Of a stretch of DNA of 64,000 nt, positions 1 through 11,274 are shown in pieces. Made by a program: the position numbers and the translations under genes. Positions within the stretch are counted from its first letter, which is position 1. The number at the start of each line of letters is the position of its first letter. A model generated the notes under the pieces. The model was given only the letters and a program-made list of their open reading frames with translations, was not told the origin of the DNA and did not search any database. This stretch comes from Sphagnum compactum (lineage: Eukaryota > Bryophyta > Sphagnopsida > Sphagnales). Location: positions 18,094,213 to 18,158,212 of the forward strand of contig OZ234493.1 in NCBI GenBank assembly GCA_965153455.1, read 5' to 3'.

Positions 1-130
1 CACAGCCTATGCTGTAACAGAAGGCGGCATAAGGCGAATTTGTTACGGGCGCGGCCCTTGCAGCCTATATATATTCTGTAACAGAATGCGGTAAGAGTGG
101 TGTGCTCACGGGCTGCGTTGTAAGCTGTGG
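1..130 (+). promoter_or_regulatory. Likely core promoter of the DUF1644 gene
   Basis: A TATA-like run (ctatatatatt) lies at about 64-74, upstream of a pyrimidine-rich leader and a strong 5' splice site at 591. Two imperfect direct copies of a short block (cagcctat...ctgtaacagaa.gcgg) start at about 4 and 61, so the TATA run sits inside the second copy. Assignment as promoter is inferred from position and composition only; the transcription start was not determined. Confidence 0.4.
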
Positions 131-2243
131 CTGAATTGCGCAAGGGCAGGCAGGTGCTTGCTCAGTACAGATCTCGTTGTCGCGGCACCGACCGACCCCG
201 GGCTTGCTTGTCGATCATTCGCGCGCGCAATCCCCGTCGCTACTACTTGTTGCCATATCCCACCGACATCTCTCCATTCGCGTCTCTTGCATCTCGGTTC
301 TCTCTCTCTCTCTCTCTGCTCCCTCTCTCGTGCGTGTTTTGTGTCTCTGGCCCTTCCGTAATCTTCGTCAGAATTGCTCTTGTGGATTCTGCCTTTTCTC
401 CAGCGGAGGAAGGCATATCAAAGCAAGGAACGAGAGGGAGGCATAACAAAAGCAGGGAATTAAGAAGCAGGAGTCGAGAGACGGGCCAAGCAGCGTTGCG
501 GGGAAGCGTAGCATACTTGCATAGCGTAGCGGCTCTTTTCTCGTTTCTCGCACTACACCGTCTCGTCTCGTCTCCTCATCTCATCTGTCGGTAAGTACTT
601 ACACGCTTGCCCTTGTCTTTTTTTCTTCCCAGAATCTCTCTCTCGCTCTCTCGCAATCTCTGTTGTTTTGCCCCGTCTGCGGTCTCTGCTTTCTTCGCAT
701 GGCTCTCTCTGTTTCGGGAAGTTGTTCTTGCGGGGCCGAGGTTACAAGGGCCGGTTTGTGTTGCGTACGTTAGGAGGGCGTCTTCTTGTGTTCTGGCGCC
801 AGATCGTTACTGGAATTCTGTCTTGTGAGGGTTTGATCCCTTGTCTGCTTTTTTGCTGCTAGCATCTGATGGTTGGGGAACGGATCCTGCGAGTTTGTCA
901 CCGTGGTGCGTGTTCGTTTTTTCAGGAACACACACGGACGCCAGGCCTCCCAGTGTACCGGCCGTTGAATCGGGGGAGATCTATCAGTGACAACAGACAC
1001 CAGGTGGTGCTTCATCTTGAAGATTGCCTTGTGTTGTCGGTTTGTTGTTTGTGGGATGTGTGTGGTGATTGTGCGCCAGCAGGCCGGTGTTGTAGTGTGC
1101 AAGATCGATTCAGGTCATATATGTGGAAGAAGATTGTAGTTTTGCAGGATGATGACGCCGTCTCTTTGTAGATTTTGTGCGGGTCATGAGGATATGGAAA
1201 GACCACGCTTTCAGCTTGGTGTTTGGGAGAGGAATTTGCTTAGATTGCCCTGGATGATGAAGTCCTGGACAGTTTGGCTTGTCTGTTGCATACAAGCAGC
1301 ATAGTCTGTCTTGTGAAATACTTCCACTGAAGATCATCTGTTCAGTGTCTCTGAAAGACTTCTCCTAACTTTCATTCCCTTAGTCACTGTCTCTCTCTCG
1401 CTCTCTCAAGTTTGTTTTTATAGGAAATCCGGGATTTTGTATCACCTGACATCAGAGATGAACCTGTTCAGTACCTTTCTTCTTAGATGCTTCTGTAATC
1501 TCCATCTGCCCCCCATGCTCTTGCATCCTTCTGTCCTGGCCTCTTTGATGATGCATAGTTGTAGAGATTTCTGGATGCCTTTGGGAGCTCTTAACAAATC
1601 CGTAGGTCCCATGGCTGGAGTCAGCCTTTGAGGAAGGATGTGGCACCATGATGTGGACTGACTGCCTCCTTCACCACCTTGCTGGTCTTGATAGCACTCC
1701 TCTTGCTCCACCCAAATTTGGCCTGGGGTCTACAGACACAAGGCAAGCAGAGTCTCTGAGGTTGCTCGCTCTCTCTGCAAGAGGAGTTAATGGTATTGTG
1801 TATGTTTTGGTCAAATTATGTGACTATCACTGTTGTTCATATTGCGAATCCCATTGTTCTTTTTGGTCTAATTTGTTCCTTCTGTCTTTTTCTTCTTCTC
1901 AGTTCTTCAGTCCTTCACTGGGTGTTTGAACAAATATTCTCCTTGTCCTGGATTCCTTAATTGTGAGTATGGAAATTTTCTAGATGCTCATGAGAGTTAT
2001 ATTTTTGGTCAAATTTTTAGTGTCATGGTCTGTCTCATTGTGGATGCAGTAAAATGACTTATTATCACAATTATGTGTATAACTCATGACTGTTTTATAA
2101 AAAAATCACACTTCGACTTTATGGTTGCATCTGTTTAAAAATGTGGTCAGACTGCAGTACTTGTGTTTGTTTGGTGCATATTTGTTTCTGCAAGTGACTG
2201 ATGATGTTGTGACTACAGAGCAGGATAGGGAAGGCGAGTCAAG
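100..2243 (+). other. 5' UTR and 5'-UTR intron of the DUF1644 gene
   Basis: The leader is rich in CT runs (about 299-320), common in plant 5' UTRs. A consensus donor (tgtcg|gtaagt) cuts at 590/591. A good acceptor (gactacag|agcagg) ends at 2218, leaving 25 bases of leader before the ATG at 2244. The simplest model is one 1.6-kb leader intron; extra small leader exons inside it cannot be excluded. Open frames in this stretch have no recognisable protein similarity and are treated as chance. Confidence 0.55.
1790..2040 (+). repeat. Diverged duplication, copy 1 (partner at 4150-4460)
   Basis: This pyrimidine-rich block shares a run of matching words with 4150-4460 in the same orientation. The clearest match is cttaatt.tgagtatggaaatttt followed by ctca.gagagttat/ctcacaagagttat and ttttggt. 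Copy 1 lies in the 5' UTR intron and copy 2 lies 3' of the same gene, so the coding exon is bracketed by the pair. Confidence 0.55.
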
Positions 2244-3500
2244 ATGCCCAAGGATCCTAGCAGCCGCTCTCTGTTGTCACCAAAGTCACAGGGTGTGCTG
2301 TATAACCCTTATTCCAGTTATGGCAGGGGAGTGGGAAGTTCCTCAAAGTTTGTGGAAGAGAGTGAGTGGAGGAAAGAGTGGGAGGAGGCCACTTGCCCCA
2401 TTTGTATGGAGCATCCACACAATGCAGTTTTGCTGATCTGTACATCCCATGACAAGGGATGTCGCCCATATATTTGTGACACCAGCTATCGACACTCTAA
2501 CTGCCTTGACCAATACAGAAAAGCTCATGAGTCTTCAGGCAAGGCTGTAGACAGGGCATTAGGTGGAGCTTCCAGCTTCTTGAGCCCAGATAGATTGCCT
2601 CAAGAGCCACTGACAATGGATGTGGGAAGAACTCTAGGAATAGTAACAGGAATCTCAGTGGCAGGGAGCGAGAGATTGGTGGAGGATCATGTGGAGGGTG
2701 AGATGTCCATAACACCATTAGGGTTGGCTATGCAGGGCCTTACTGTGAGAGGTGCTGAGTATATGAGTGGAGGATCCTCCATGGATGGTGATTTGGGAAG
2801 AGATGGTGCTGACGGAAGTGTTTCATCAGAGCTCTTACAAGGAGTTGCATCAGGAACAGAGGCTGATGCAGGGGACTTGCTTTGTCCACTTTGCAGAGGT
2901 AAAGTGGAAGGGTGGAGGGTTGTGGATGCTGCCCGGCAGCATCTCAATTGCAAGATACGGACCTGTGCACAGGAAGCTTGTGGATTTAGTGGGCCTTATG
3001 AGGAGCTGCGAAAGCATGCAAGGGGCATGCACCCATCAGCTCGTCCATCTGATGTGGATCCTGCAAGGCAACGGGACTGGCGGCGACTGGAGCGGCAAAG
3101 GGATCTAGGGGATGTGCTGAGCACCATACAGTCAGCAATGCCAGGAGCCACAGTTCTGGGGGACTATGTGATAGATGGTGATGATGAAGATGATGAAGAT
3201 GAGGAGGATGGAAGTGGTTTTCCCAGTGATGAAGGGAACTGGTGGACAGTGTTTTTGTTGTGTCAGGTGTTTGGGCCATCAATGGCAGGGGGCCGAGGAG
3301 TGCCATCTAGGGTCAGAGGAAGGTACCGGCATTATGGAAACAGCCTCAGGGGGCCAATGTGGGGGGAGAATTTGCAAGGTAGCAACAGTAGTGGGACGCA
3401 AAGTAATGGGCTGGGGACTAATGCTAATGTGGAGGGAGGAACAGGGTCAACAAGTCGTAGGCGGAGGAGCCGGCATCGAGGAAGAGGGGATGTGTTGTAG
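2244..3500 (+). CDS. DUF1644 zinc-finger family protein
   Basis: This 418-codon intronless reading frame encodes a plant-specific DUF1644 protein, a family without an established biochemical role. The family signature is clear. Residues 45-95 hold WEEATCPICMEHPHNAV, CTSHDKGCRPYICDTSYRHSNC, with Cys51, 54, 66, 73, 78 and 87 as likely metal ligands. Residues 211-265 form a second Cys/His block (LLCPLCRGKVEGW, Cys214/217/236/241/246, His257/263). The conserved GATVLGDYVI follows at 301-310, then an acidic run (311-322) and the family-typical GNWWTVFLL at 331. The C-terminus is Gly/Arg/Ser-rich and basic, possibly for nuclear targeting. The ATG follows 25 bases after a leader-intron acceptor. The spacer at 100-210 is low-complexity. 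I am confident of the family; the function is unknown. Confidence 0.93.
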   Translation: MPKDPSSRSLLSPKSQGVLYNPYSSYGRGVGSSSKFVEESEWRKEWEEATCPICMEHPHNAVLLICTSHDKGCRPYICDTSYRHSNCLDQYRKAHESSGKAVDRALGGASSFLSPDRLPQEPLTMDVGRTLGIVTGISVAGSERLVEDHVEGEMSITPLGLAMQGLTVRGAEYMSGGSSMDGDLGRDGADGSVSSELLQGVASGTEADAGDLLCPLCRGKVEGWRVVDAARQHLNCKIRTCAQEACGFSGPYEELRKHARGMHPSARPSDVDPARQRDWRRLERQRDLGDVLSTIQSAMPGATVLGDYVIDGDDEDDEDEEDGSGFPSDEGNWWTVFLLCQVFGPSMAGGRGVPSRVRGRYRHYGNSLRGPMWGENLQGSNSSGTQSNGLGTNANVEGGTGSTSRRRRSRHRGRGDVL

Positions 3501-5075
3501 TGGTGCCAGTTCTTCTCTGTTTTTCACAGAGTAGATTTCTCCATCCTCAATGACAAAGTGTTTAGAATCTCATCAGTGACTTGAAAATTGCAGAACAAAG
3601 GCAAAGATCTGTTTCATACTGCAATATACACTCTTGGGTGTCCTCCCAGTTTGGGTATTTAGCATTTTGGCAAGGGCAGTTTTCTCTCTTTTATATAATT
3701 GACAGTCTTTGATGATCACTGTCATCCTTCTGGGTGTCTACCTTCATGGGAAGGCCCATCTAGGAAAGGCCAGAAAAACAATATGCCAGAATTTCCTTGC
3801 AATTCAGGTGCCTAATTTTAGGGTTAATTGTTCAGTTGAAAGCTTGAAAGGTGAAAGAATTCTTGTAAACATTTTCCTGATCTCAGAGGTTGTTCTGTCA
3901 TGAGTTTTGAACTGTTTTGACTCAAGACAGGTTTTAGCCATGAAGGCTGATGAGCACATGTAGTTGTGGGACCCTGACTGATGGTGTCTCTTTTCTAAAG
4001 ACAAAAGTTCTTGCCGGGGGCATCCAGCAACTTTATATTCTTATTAATGGAAATGCACATGTTTTTCTAACAAAGACCAACATGAGGCTTTGTGGTTTTG
4101 TTTCTGAAATGAGGTCATTGTGTAAGTTGAGATAGAATAAGTCCCTGCTGCTTCTGCTAGTCTTATTTGTTCTACCCTTCTGCATTTTTCTTCAACCTAG
4201 TTCTTGAGTGCTTTTGTTCATACTGTAAGTCTGTTGCTCTTTGTTCTACCCTTCAATGTTTCTCTTGAACTGCTAGTCTATTTGTTCTTTCTTCTACCCT
4301 TTCTGTACTTTTCCTTTTCCCAGTTCTGAAGTCCATAGCTGGAAAATCTTTCTTTGGCTTCAAGGAAAGGTTCTCCCCTTGTTCCAGCTTTCTTAATTTT
4401 GAGTATGGAAATTTTTTGTTTCTCACAAGAGTTATTTTGGTTCTGAAATGTCTCAATGTTCATCAAGGTTGCAGGCTAAACAGTCTAAGGAGCTGCTTGA
4501 AAATTAAGATGTGTAAGCAATGAATCAGATGACTGTTAGTTTTTGCAATGGGCTCCTTTGTATGGACAGGAGGTTTAGGAGTCCTCTTGCATAGAAGTTT
4601 ACTGGAACTAAACTCTTTTGAGATAAATGGCTGTTACTGATATCAGCCACTTGGAAACCTTCTTCTGTCTCCTTATGTCAGTCAATGGATCCTCTGCACT
4701 GTCAAAACACTTGCTCAATATTTTACTTCTAATGCTAAATAGAGATTGGAAATGCACATTCTTTCTTGCACTGTTTCACTGTGTATTTCATTGTTGTTTA
4801 GCCATCTCAAAGCCATCAAAGTCCTATTAAAGAGACTCAATTAAATATCTTACAAAGTGGAGGAGGGGGCTTATGTGCCTTTCAATTGCTGCGAGCCCAT
4901 AACTAAAGTATCACTGCTACTTGGAGCTTCAGGAGAAAGGACTTACTTTGGTACACATCACAAGGGACCAAGTTTTGGGTCGATTTTTTTGAGGATTTTG
5001 GGAGGGTGGGTGCTGGACATGAAGAAAAGCTTACTTTTTTCTGTTTTTTTCCCATGTCTGTTTGAATCCTAGACT
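3501..5075. other. 3' UTR and convergent intergenic stretch
   Basis: The stretch separates the DUF1644 stop codon from the stop codon of the TRM gene on the other strand, so the two genes converge. It is AT/T-rich and carries copy 2 of the duplication described at 1790. No coding frame with recognisable similarity and no RNA gene was seen. Confidence 0.6.
4150..4460 (+). repeat. Diverged duplication, copy 2 (partner at 1790-2040)
   Basis: Same-orientation partner of 1790-2040. It also shows a shorter internal repeat: the words ctagtc(t)tatttgttct...tacccttc.tg.a.ttttc occur near 4156, near 4236 in part, and near 4272. Confidence 0.5.
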
Positions 5076-8000
5076 CTACACTTCTTGATATTGTACACGC
5101 CAGGCAAGTAGATCTCTTTTGGTTTTCTCCACTAGCTCCTTCCGTCGTTTCTCTGCATTGTCATCCTCCCTTGGTGGCAGTGGCAAATGCTTTTGCGCGG
5201 TGCACATTACCATCTCTGTGTTCTCATCCTCCCTTGATGGAAGGAGTGAATGTTTTTTCACAGTGCACATTGCCATCTCCAGAGTGTCATCCTGCCTTGG
5301 TAGCAGTGGTAAATATTTTTGCACAGTGCACATTGCCATCTCCGCATTGTCATTCTCTCCTGGTGGTGGTGATTGTTTTAGCACTGTCCACATTGTCATC
5401 TCCCCATTGCCATGCCCCCCTGCTGGTGGTGAGTGTTTTTGCACACTGGTGCACATTTCTGTGACATCCTGCACAGCAGCTTCCACAATCTCCTCCAAAA
5501 TCATATCTGCAAATTGAAAGCCGACCTCCCCAATCTCAACACTGAAATCCAGCCACTGAAATTCCTTCCGTGTGTAGTCCTTCTGGAGAATTGCGTACAG
5601 GGCATCATACGCATCTACTAAAGGGCAATGTAGATCTTGTAACTCATCCCAAACCTCTTGAACCAGTTGCTGGCCAGCAGGCTTTCTTCCCAAGTATGGT
5701 TTCCCCCATGGCTGGGGGCTTAAAAATGGTTCAATCCGTCTTCTGAGAATTTCATTCACACAATCAAATAACAGGTGCTGGTCCACACCCTGTTTATACA
5801 TCCTCTCCTGTTTCCTTCCTTGCTCTCCATTCTCCAATCTTACTGATTCTTTCAGCTGAAAGTGATCCTCTGTTTCTGTGTAGATGTCATCAATACACTT
5901 CTTGTTGGCCTTTGCATTGATGCCTGAGCTCACCTCTTCTGTAAGTCCAGACATGACTAGTAGATCATTCACATATGCACGCTCCTCACTTTGGTTCTCA
6001 AGGTAGCTTCCAGCATTCATCACTCTCTCCTCCCTCTCCACAAGGACTGGCAGTTGTAACTTAATATCACATCTGCTGAGATAATCCTCTTGGTCCTCAA
6101 GGTCCCGTGACCAAACAACTTCTGACTGTGAAATGCATATTTTCTCCACAGCTTCAGTTCCAAAAAGTGTCAACTTTTCTGCTACAGGTGAACAAATAGC
6201 TTCCACAGCATTGTAAGACCTGTCTGTCTCTGTTGATTGCAGGTTCCCTACACACAACACAAGGGAAAAAAAACTCATCTCAGGTGGCAACCCAATCCAC
6301 ACAACAGGCCTCAAACATACACATCCAAGCTCCATCTCACACATGCATTTCAAGTAGAACAAAACAGATCTTTGTTCAAAGGTTAGAATGTCGATCCTCA
6401 CCTTCATCATGGATGAAGGCACTTGATTGCACAGACTTGGGACTCAATGATGATTCCTCTTCCTGAAAACTGACAGTCTCAAGCACTGACACAGGACTCG
6501 CATGGTTAGTCCCATCATCCAAATGCCCAACCTCCTCTATGCATTCCTGTTTGAGCAATGAGAGCTCTTCTGAAAGCTCTTGAATCTCAACCTGCACATG
6601 CCAGCAATCATCTCTAAGGTCCAGTTCACAAGGGAACTCCAAGATCTCTAGCTTAGTAGACTTCAGGTTCACTCACATCCCTAAACCACAAGCAATCAAA
6701 ACCACAGGAGAAACTGTTCTCAAAGTGGGGCAACTTGCCTTTGCATCTTGGCTGCCATCAATTGAGCAACCTGATGAACTAATGTGGATAATTAGTGCAG
6801 AGGCACCTTCTCCACCCTGATTGATAGCTTTGCTCACTTCTGGAGTTACCAGGAACTGTGACTCCTGCTCCTCTTCCATGACCTTTGTGGGCTTTGCTCC
6901 AATACTTCGTGGAGTTAAACTTAATGGAGAGGCAGCAATGGATTCGCTTGTTTCCAGAGGGGTTGCTTGGTCAACTATCAAATGTGATCCTCGATCATCA
7001 CTCAACATATGATCTGAGTTCAGTGTGTTTGAATGGAAATGGCAATTGTCTGCCTTTGTTGGGGAAACCACTGCCGGAATATCTGGTGAATGTGATGATC
7101 TTGTCTTCCGTCTAGAGTGGCTTGATTTGCCTGATTTCCGCCTATGTCGAAGAAGATCCACCTCCAGAGGAACTTTGCATGAAGACTCCTGATTTGCAGA
7201 GGGCAGTCGAATCAAAGCTCTCTGAGGATAGGAAGAATCAGGATTTCCTTCCAATCTACTGTCCCCAAGAATGCTGATTGTGTCTCTATCATCACCACCC
7301 CTCCTAATTAACCCATAATCATGGGACGGGGACCTTGCTGGTGCTCTTGACTTTGTTTTGTCTTCTGATGCCGGCCTTTCATTCTCTTCATGAAGTCTTT
7401 CCCTCTCAAAAATCCCAATGGCACTTTTACCATAGGCTCTTGAATCTGGAAAGACTGGACCCCTGGACGTTAATGAGGTATGCTCTTGTCCATGGAGAGG
7501 AGGCACTGACAGTGAGGCATTTAGACCAAACCCTATGTCAAGTGTTGCAAACTTAGAAGAAGCTCTGGCTTTTCGTCGTGCTCTCCTTGAATTTCTCAAA
7601 CCTCCGGCTCTCTCCTCTGAATTGTAGTGATCAGATGGAACTTGAGGATTAGTCCTCAACGATGGATTAGGTCCCAATGGCCTACTTCTATTCAAAGGCC
7701 AGCCAGTTGCACTCCAACCCCTGTCAGAGAAGATTCATTACCATAAATGCCAGTAGGAAAGAACATCGCATATTTACATCAGCTACATGAGCAAAATAAC
7801 ATGTCAAACAAGGATTTGTGCCACAATTCAACCTGTGTAGAATTTGACCAATATTGATCCACAGTGAGGATTTTGTTTCTGACCCCTCTCCAGCACCAAA
7901 GTAAATAGAAAAGATAGACACAAACATAACAAACTAAACAGAAAAGATACAAGGTGAGATTCTTGGTGAAGCCACAAGACAGGACCAAATGTGCTGAGAC

Positions 8001-11000
8001 CAACCAGAAAGATAGAGAAACATACTCATTGCTGCTGCTCTCGCTGCTTTCACTGCTCTTCTCTCTATAACTGCCAGCATGAGGTGTTAATGTTACTGTT
8101 GACTTCCTGGAGCCACCCCAGCTAGGCATGTTCTCAACATCTCTTGTCTGGTGCAAGGGCGAGAGAGCAATAGGAATAGGAGTAGCGGTTTGATGGCCGA
8201 GGGGTTTCATTACCACAATGGAGGCCTCCCCACTGTGATTGACTTCCAAACTTGCTTCTTTCTGAAGCTTATTGTCCTCCTTCCTCATGTTTTGGAATTC
8301 CAGGATGTCCTGGTACTCCAGACCCAAGCGCTCTAATCTTGCCAAATTGGATGCCATGGAAGATGACATCTGCTTTGCTTCTCGGGATGGTGACTGTGCA
8401 TCTTGTAGTGTTCGTTGCATTCTGGCAGACTTTGCATTGAGATTATCCTTGTTGTGTGACTGGTGCAATAGGCCCTTGAGATACATGGCCTCCAAGATTT
8501 GCCTTAGTGTCTTGCGTTCCTGGATGGCATTCTTGAGACACAGCTGGTGTAACTGTTGGTCCATATCACCATAAAGCAGTCCTTCACTGTGGTGATGTCC
8601 TTTCTTTGACTTTTTCAATACAAAAGGCATTGCTTCCACTTGAAGATGCTTGGGGGACATAGGCTGCTTGGGATATGGTTTTTGTCCACCCTTCTCCTCT
8701 TGCTGCCTTAGGTCAGAAGCTTTTTGCTGCAGCTGCCTGTGCTCGATTTTGTACAGGTCTCCTTCATGTTGCCCAGGAGCAGGTGAAGAAGACCTTGACC
8801 TTGACCTCGGCCTTGAGTTCACCTTCACTTTTGCTTTTGGCAGGGAGACTTGTCGAGATTTTGCAGAGATTTCCTTCAGCTGCTGGGCTACCTGACTCAG
8901 ATGGCTATGCAACCTATCCTGGTCTGAGGCTGGTGATTCAGGCTCTACTAGTGGAGTTGAGTTTACCAAGTTGTGCAAGGATTTTCCCATTCTTGAAGAA
9001 GCATTTTCTGAAGGAGAGACTAGATCAGAATCAGGAGGGAGCATTTCAAGACCCATTAAGCGGGCTACAACACTTTGTCCTCGCCTCCTACTTTCTACAG
9101 AAGAATTACTCATCATGGAGCTACTTTTCACTCGAGATATTGCTTGAGGGGAGGAGTTGCCCATAGAGGCCCTGGGGGATTGAAAACTGCTGGCTCGTGG
9201 TTCATCTCTACCATCAAACAACGGTAGTGGTGTACTAGACTGATACTTCCTACTGTCAACAGACAAGTGAGACGTAAAAGATGAGAGATGTGCTTGGTCC
9301 CTTCTCTCTACCGAATTCCGAGATGTATCCCTCCAGTCCTGAGAGTCCCTGAAATCAATATCCCTCATTGATCCCTTAAAATCCTGAGATTGTCGAGTTG
9401 CATGATTGCTCTCCATGGAGTACTGTCCTGGCTCCTTATCAGAAGAAGACCTGTGTGAATGCCTGCTGGTGATGCAATTATAGAAGTCCTCTGCAGCTAA
9501 CTGGGGTCCTTTCCTCCACTGTTGTGCCAACCTGGCAAGATCTCTGATATCAGTTGTACTCCGTGGACTCCACTCCACTGAATTTCGAGACACATCCCTC
9601 GAGGGCTTCTCAGAAGTTCTCTGAGACTCCATGAAGTCAATAGTCCTCATTGCTTCCTCAAAATCCTGCAACTGTGAATGTGCATGCCTGCTTTCTGAAG
9701 AGTATTTACCTGTTTCCTTGACAATAGGAGACCTGTGTGGTGGATCCCCACTGATCCCAACATGGTGTGGATCCTGCTGTACAATTGCTTTCGAAACCCT
9801 CCTCCATTCTTGTGCTAATTTGGCAAGTTCTCTGATATCAGCTGGATTTCCCTGACTCACCTCAACAGATCTTCGAGAGGAATCCCTCCAGGACTTCTCA
9901 GAACTGTGCTGAGAAGGTGACTCCTTGATTTCATTTGCCCTTATTGATTCCTTGTAACCCTGAGATAGTGGCACTGCATGACTACTCTCTGCAAGGAATT
10001 GACCTGCCTCCCTGAAGGGAGAAGGCTGGTGCAAATCCCTAGTCACACTAGAACGGTGTGGATCCTCCTCTACAGATGACTGAGTACCCTTCCTCCATTG
10101 TTGTGGTGCCAACTTGGCATGATCTCTGATGTCAGCAACATTCTCCAAACTCACAGCTGCTTTTGGGTCAAAATGATTAATATCAACTGAACTTGGCGGA
10201 AAATCCCTGCTATTGTCCAATGGCACCCTTGACTTTTCCTTTCTCTTTGTTGCAGTGGAGACACCCCTCATATCCCTAGGTGGAAGGTTCCATCCTTCTT
10301 TGCTGGAATATTTAGCATTGACAGAATCTCTGGAAAATGTGGAAGTTTCAAATAGACTTGCAGCAGTGTTATATGCTTGTTGGCCCTGTTCATTAGCAGA
10401 TTTGCTGCTTCCATGTGGAGATTCATCCCGTGCATCAGGGAAAACATAGGGTCTTGGTTTAGAGTCAAGGGAGAGACGAGAAACTTGCAGCTTTTGTTCT
10501 GCCACTCGTTGGAGCTCCCCCAAAATTGATAAGGAGTCTGATGATACAACCTCACTGTTGTCTATAGAAGCCCTCTGCAGATCGACTGAGTTCCTTGAGA
10601 TTTGTGCCTGTTTGTGAGGATGCTCAGCAGGATCATAAGCAACTCTTTGTGCTGGATCATGGAACTGCAGGACCCAAAAAAAAGAAAAGGTCAATGATCT
10701 GTCTTGTTTCCACAACTCTCAAGTCCAACAATTCCCAACTTGCACATTGCAAAACATGACTACCCTTGGCCATTAAAGAGACAAAAGGCTTAATAAGTAG
10801 GTACCCACCAACACAACCCAACACACAATTTGAGAATGATCGGACTGCAACAATTACACCTTTCCAAACACCTAAATGACAAAGATTTCTGATAAGCATA
10901 TTCTGTTGTCAGTAAACTGCACTTGCTATTTGCCTTATCGAAAGCAATGCTCATAGAAATAAGTCAAGGTAAGCAGAAGGCAAAAGCACAAGGGAAGAAG

Positions 11001-11274
11001 AGGATCTGACCATATAGTAGGTGGGGGCAGCAGCATTGGCTTTAGGACCTGGTTCCTCTGCACAATCCAACACAGCAATTGGATTACTAAGAGATGAAGA
11101 GTCCAGGATTTCTCATAGAAAGAAACACCCAAGGATTGCATGGTGGTTGCACCCAATAAAACTAGAGGAGTGGTGTGAGGGCATACCGTTGTCATTATTG
11201 TTGTTGGTTTTGTTGTTCTTGGTGCCATTCTTGCGACCCTTATGCCATCCAAATATCTGAAAGATCCCTGTCAT
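5076..11274 (-). CDS. LONGIFOLIA/TRM-type microtubule-associated protein (TON1-recruiting-motif superfamily)
   Basis: Exons (minus strand): 11274-11187, 11111-11011, 10664-8026, 7720-6739, 6591-6402 and 6247-5076. All phases agree and give 1723 codons. The N-terminus starts MTGIFQIFGWHKGRK, like the GIFQVF start of LONGIFOLIA proteins. The TRM/DUF3741 motif VVARLMGLE lies near residue 593, ASPVSVLE near 1305, and a DUF4378 domain (VNEILRRRIEPFL...) at about 1490-1590. TRM family members bind microtubules and recruit TON1/PP2A complexes that shape cell elongation and the cortical array; LONGIFOLIA promotes polar elongation. Three tandem copies of about 97 residues lie at roughly 240-520. Five 21-residue repeats follow DUF4378, where known members usually end. 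The intron after exon 4 fits a GC-AG type. The exon 2 and exon 5 acceptors are the least certain. Confidence 0.88.
5155..5465 (-). repeat. Coding tandem repeat, five 63-bp (21-residue) units
   Basis: The word tgcacatt.ccatctc (plus strand) recurs at 5201, 5264, 5327, 5387 (as tccacatt) and 5450. Spacing is 63, 63, 60 and 63 bases, always whole codons. In the protein the units read EMxMCTVxKxxPLPxREDxNA with variations. The array lies after DUF4378 in the last exon of the TRM-type gene and stays open in frame, so it appears to be expressed. Confidence 0.9.
6592..6738 (-). other. Probable GC-AG intron of the TRM-type gene
   Basis: Exon 4 ends at 6739 with caaag|gcaagt, the usual form of a GC donor, in phase 0. 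The acceptor tgtgcag|gttgag ends at 6592 and restores phase 0 into the SPVSVLE-containing exon. An upstream acceptor (ctgaag|tctact, near 6659) has the same phase and would add codons. Confidence 0.6.
9280..10145 (-). repeat. Coding tandem triplication of about 97 residues in the TRM-type gene
   Basis: Three units each start near ADIRDxAxLAQxWRKG, pass DPHxxS...HxSP and GQYSxESxHA, then SQDFxxSMRxIDF and end WRDxSRNSVE. The plus-strand anchor tctgat.tcag occurs at 10125, 9831 and 9543, spacing 294 and 288 bases. All units stay in frame inside exon 3. Confidence 0.9.

Noticed and set aside
127-594. 155-codon open frame in the first 600 bases
   Set aside because: It starts from a non-ATG codon, is dominated by CT-repeat-derived Ser/Leu residues, and lies in the leader exon before a consensus donor.
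8151-9166. Several plus-strand open frames inside the TRM-type gene
   Set aside because: They are antisense shadows of the long exon 3, whose minus-strand reading carries the VARLMGLE motif and repeats.
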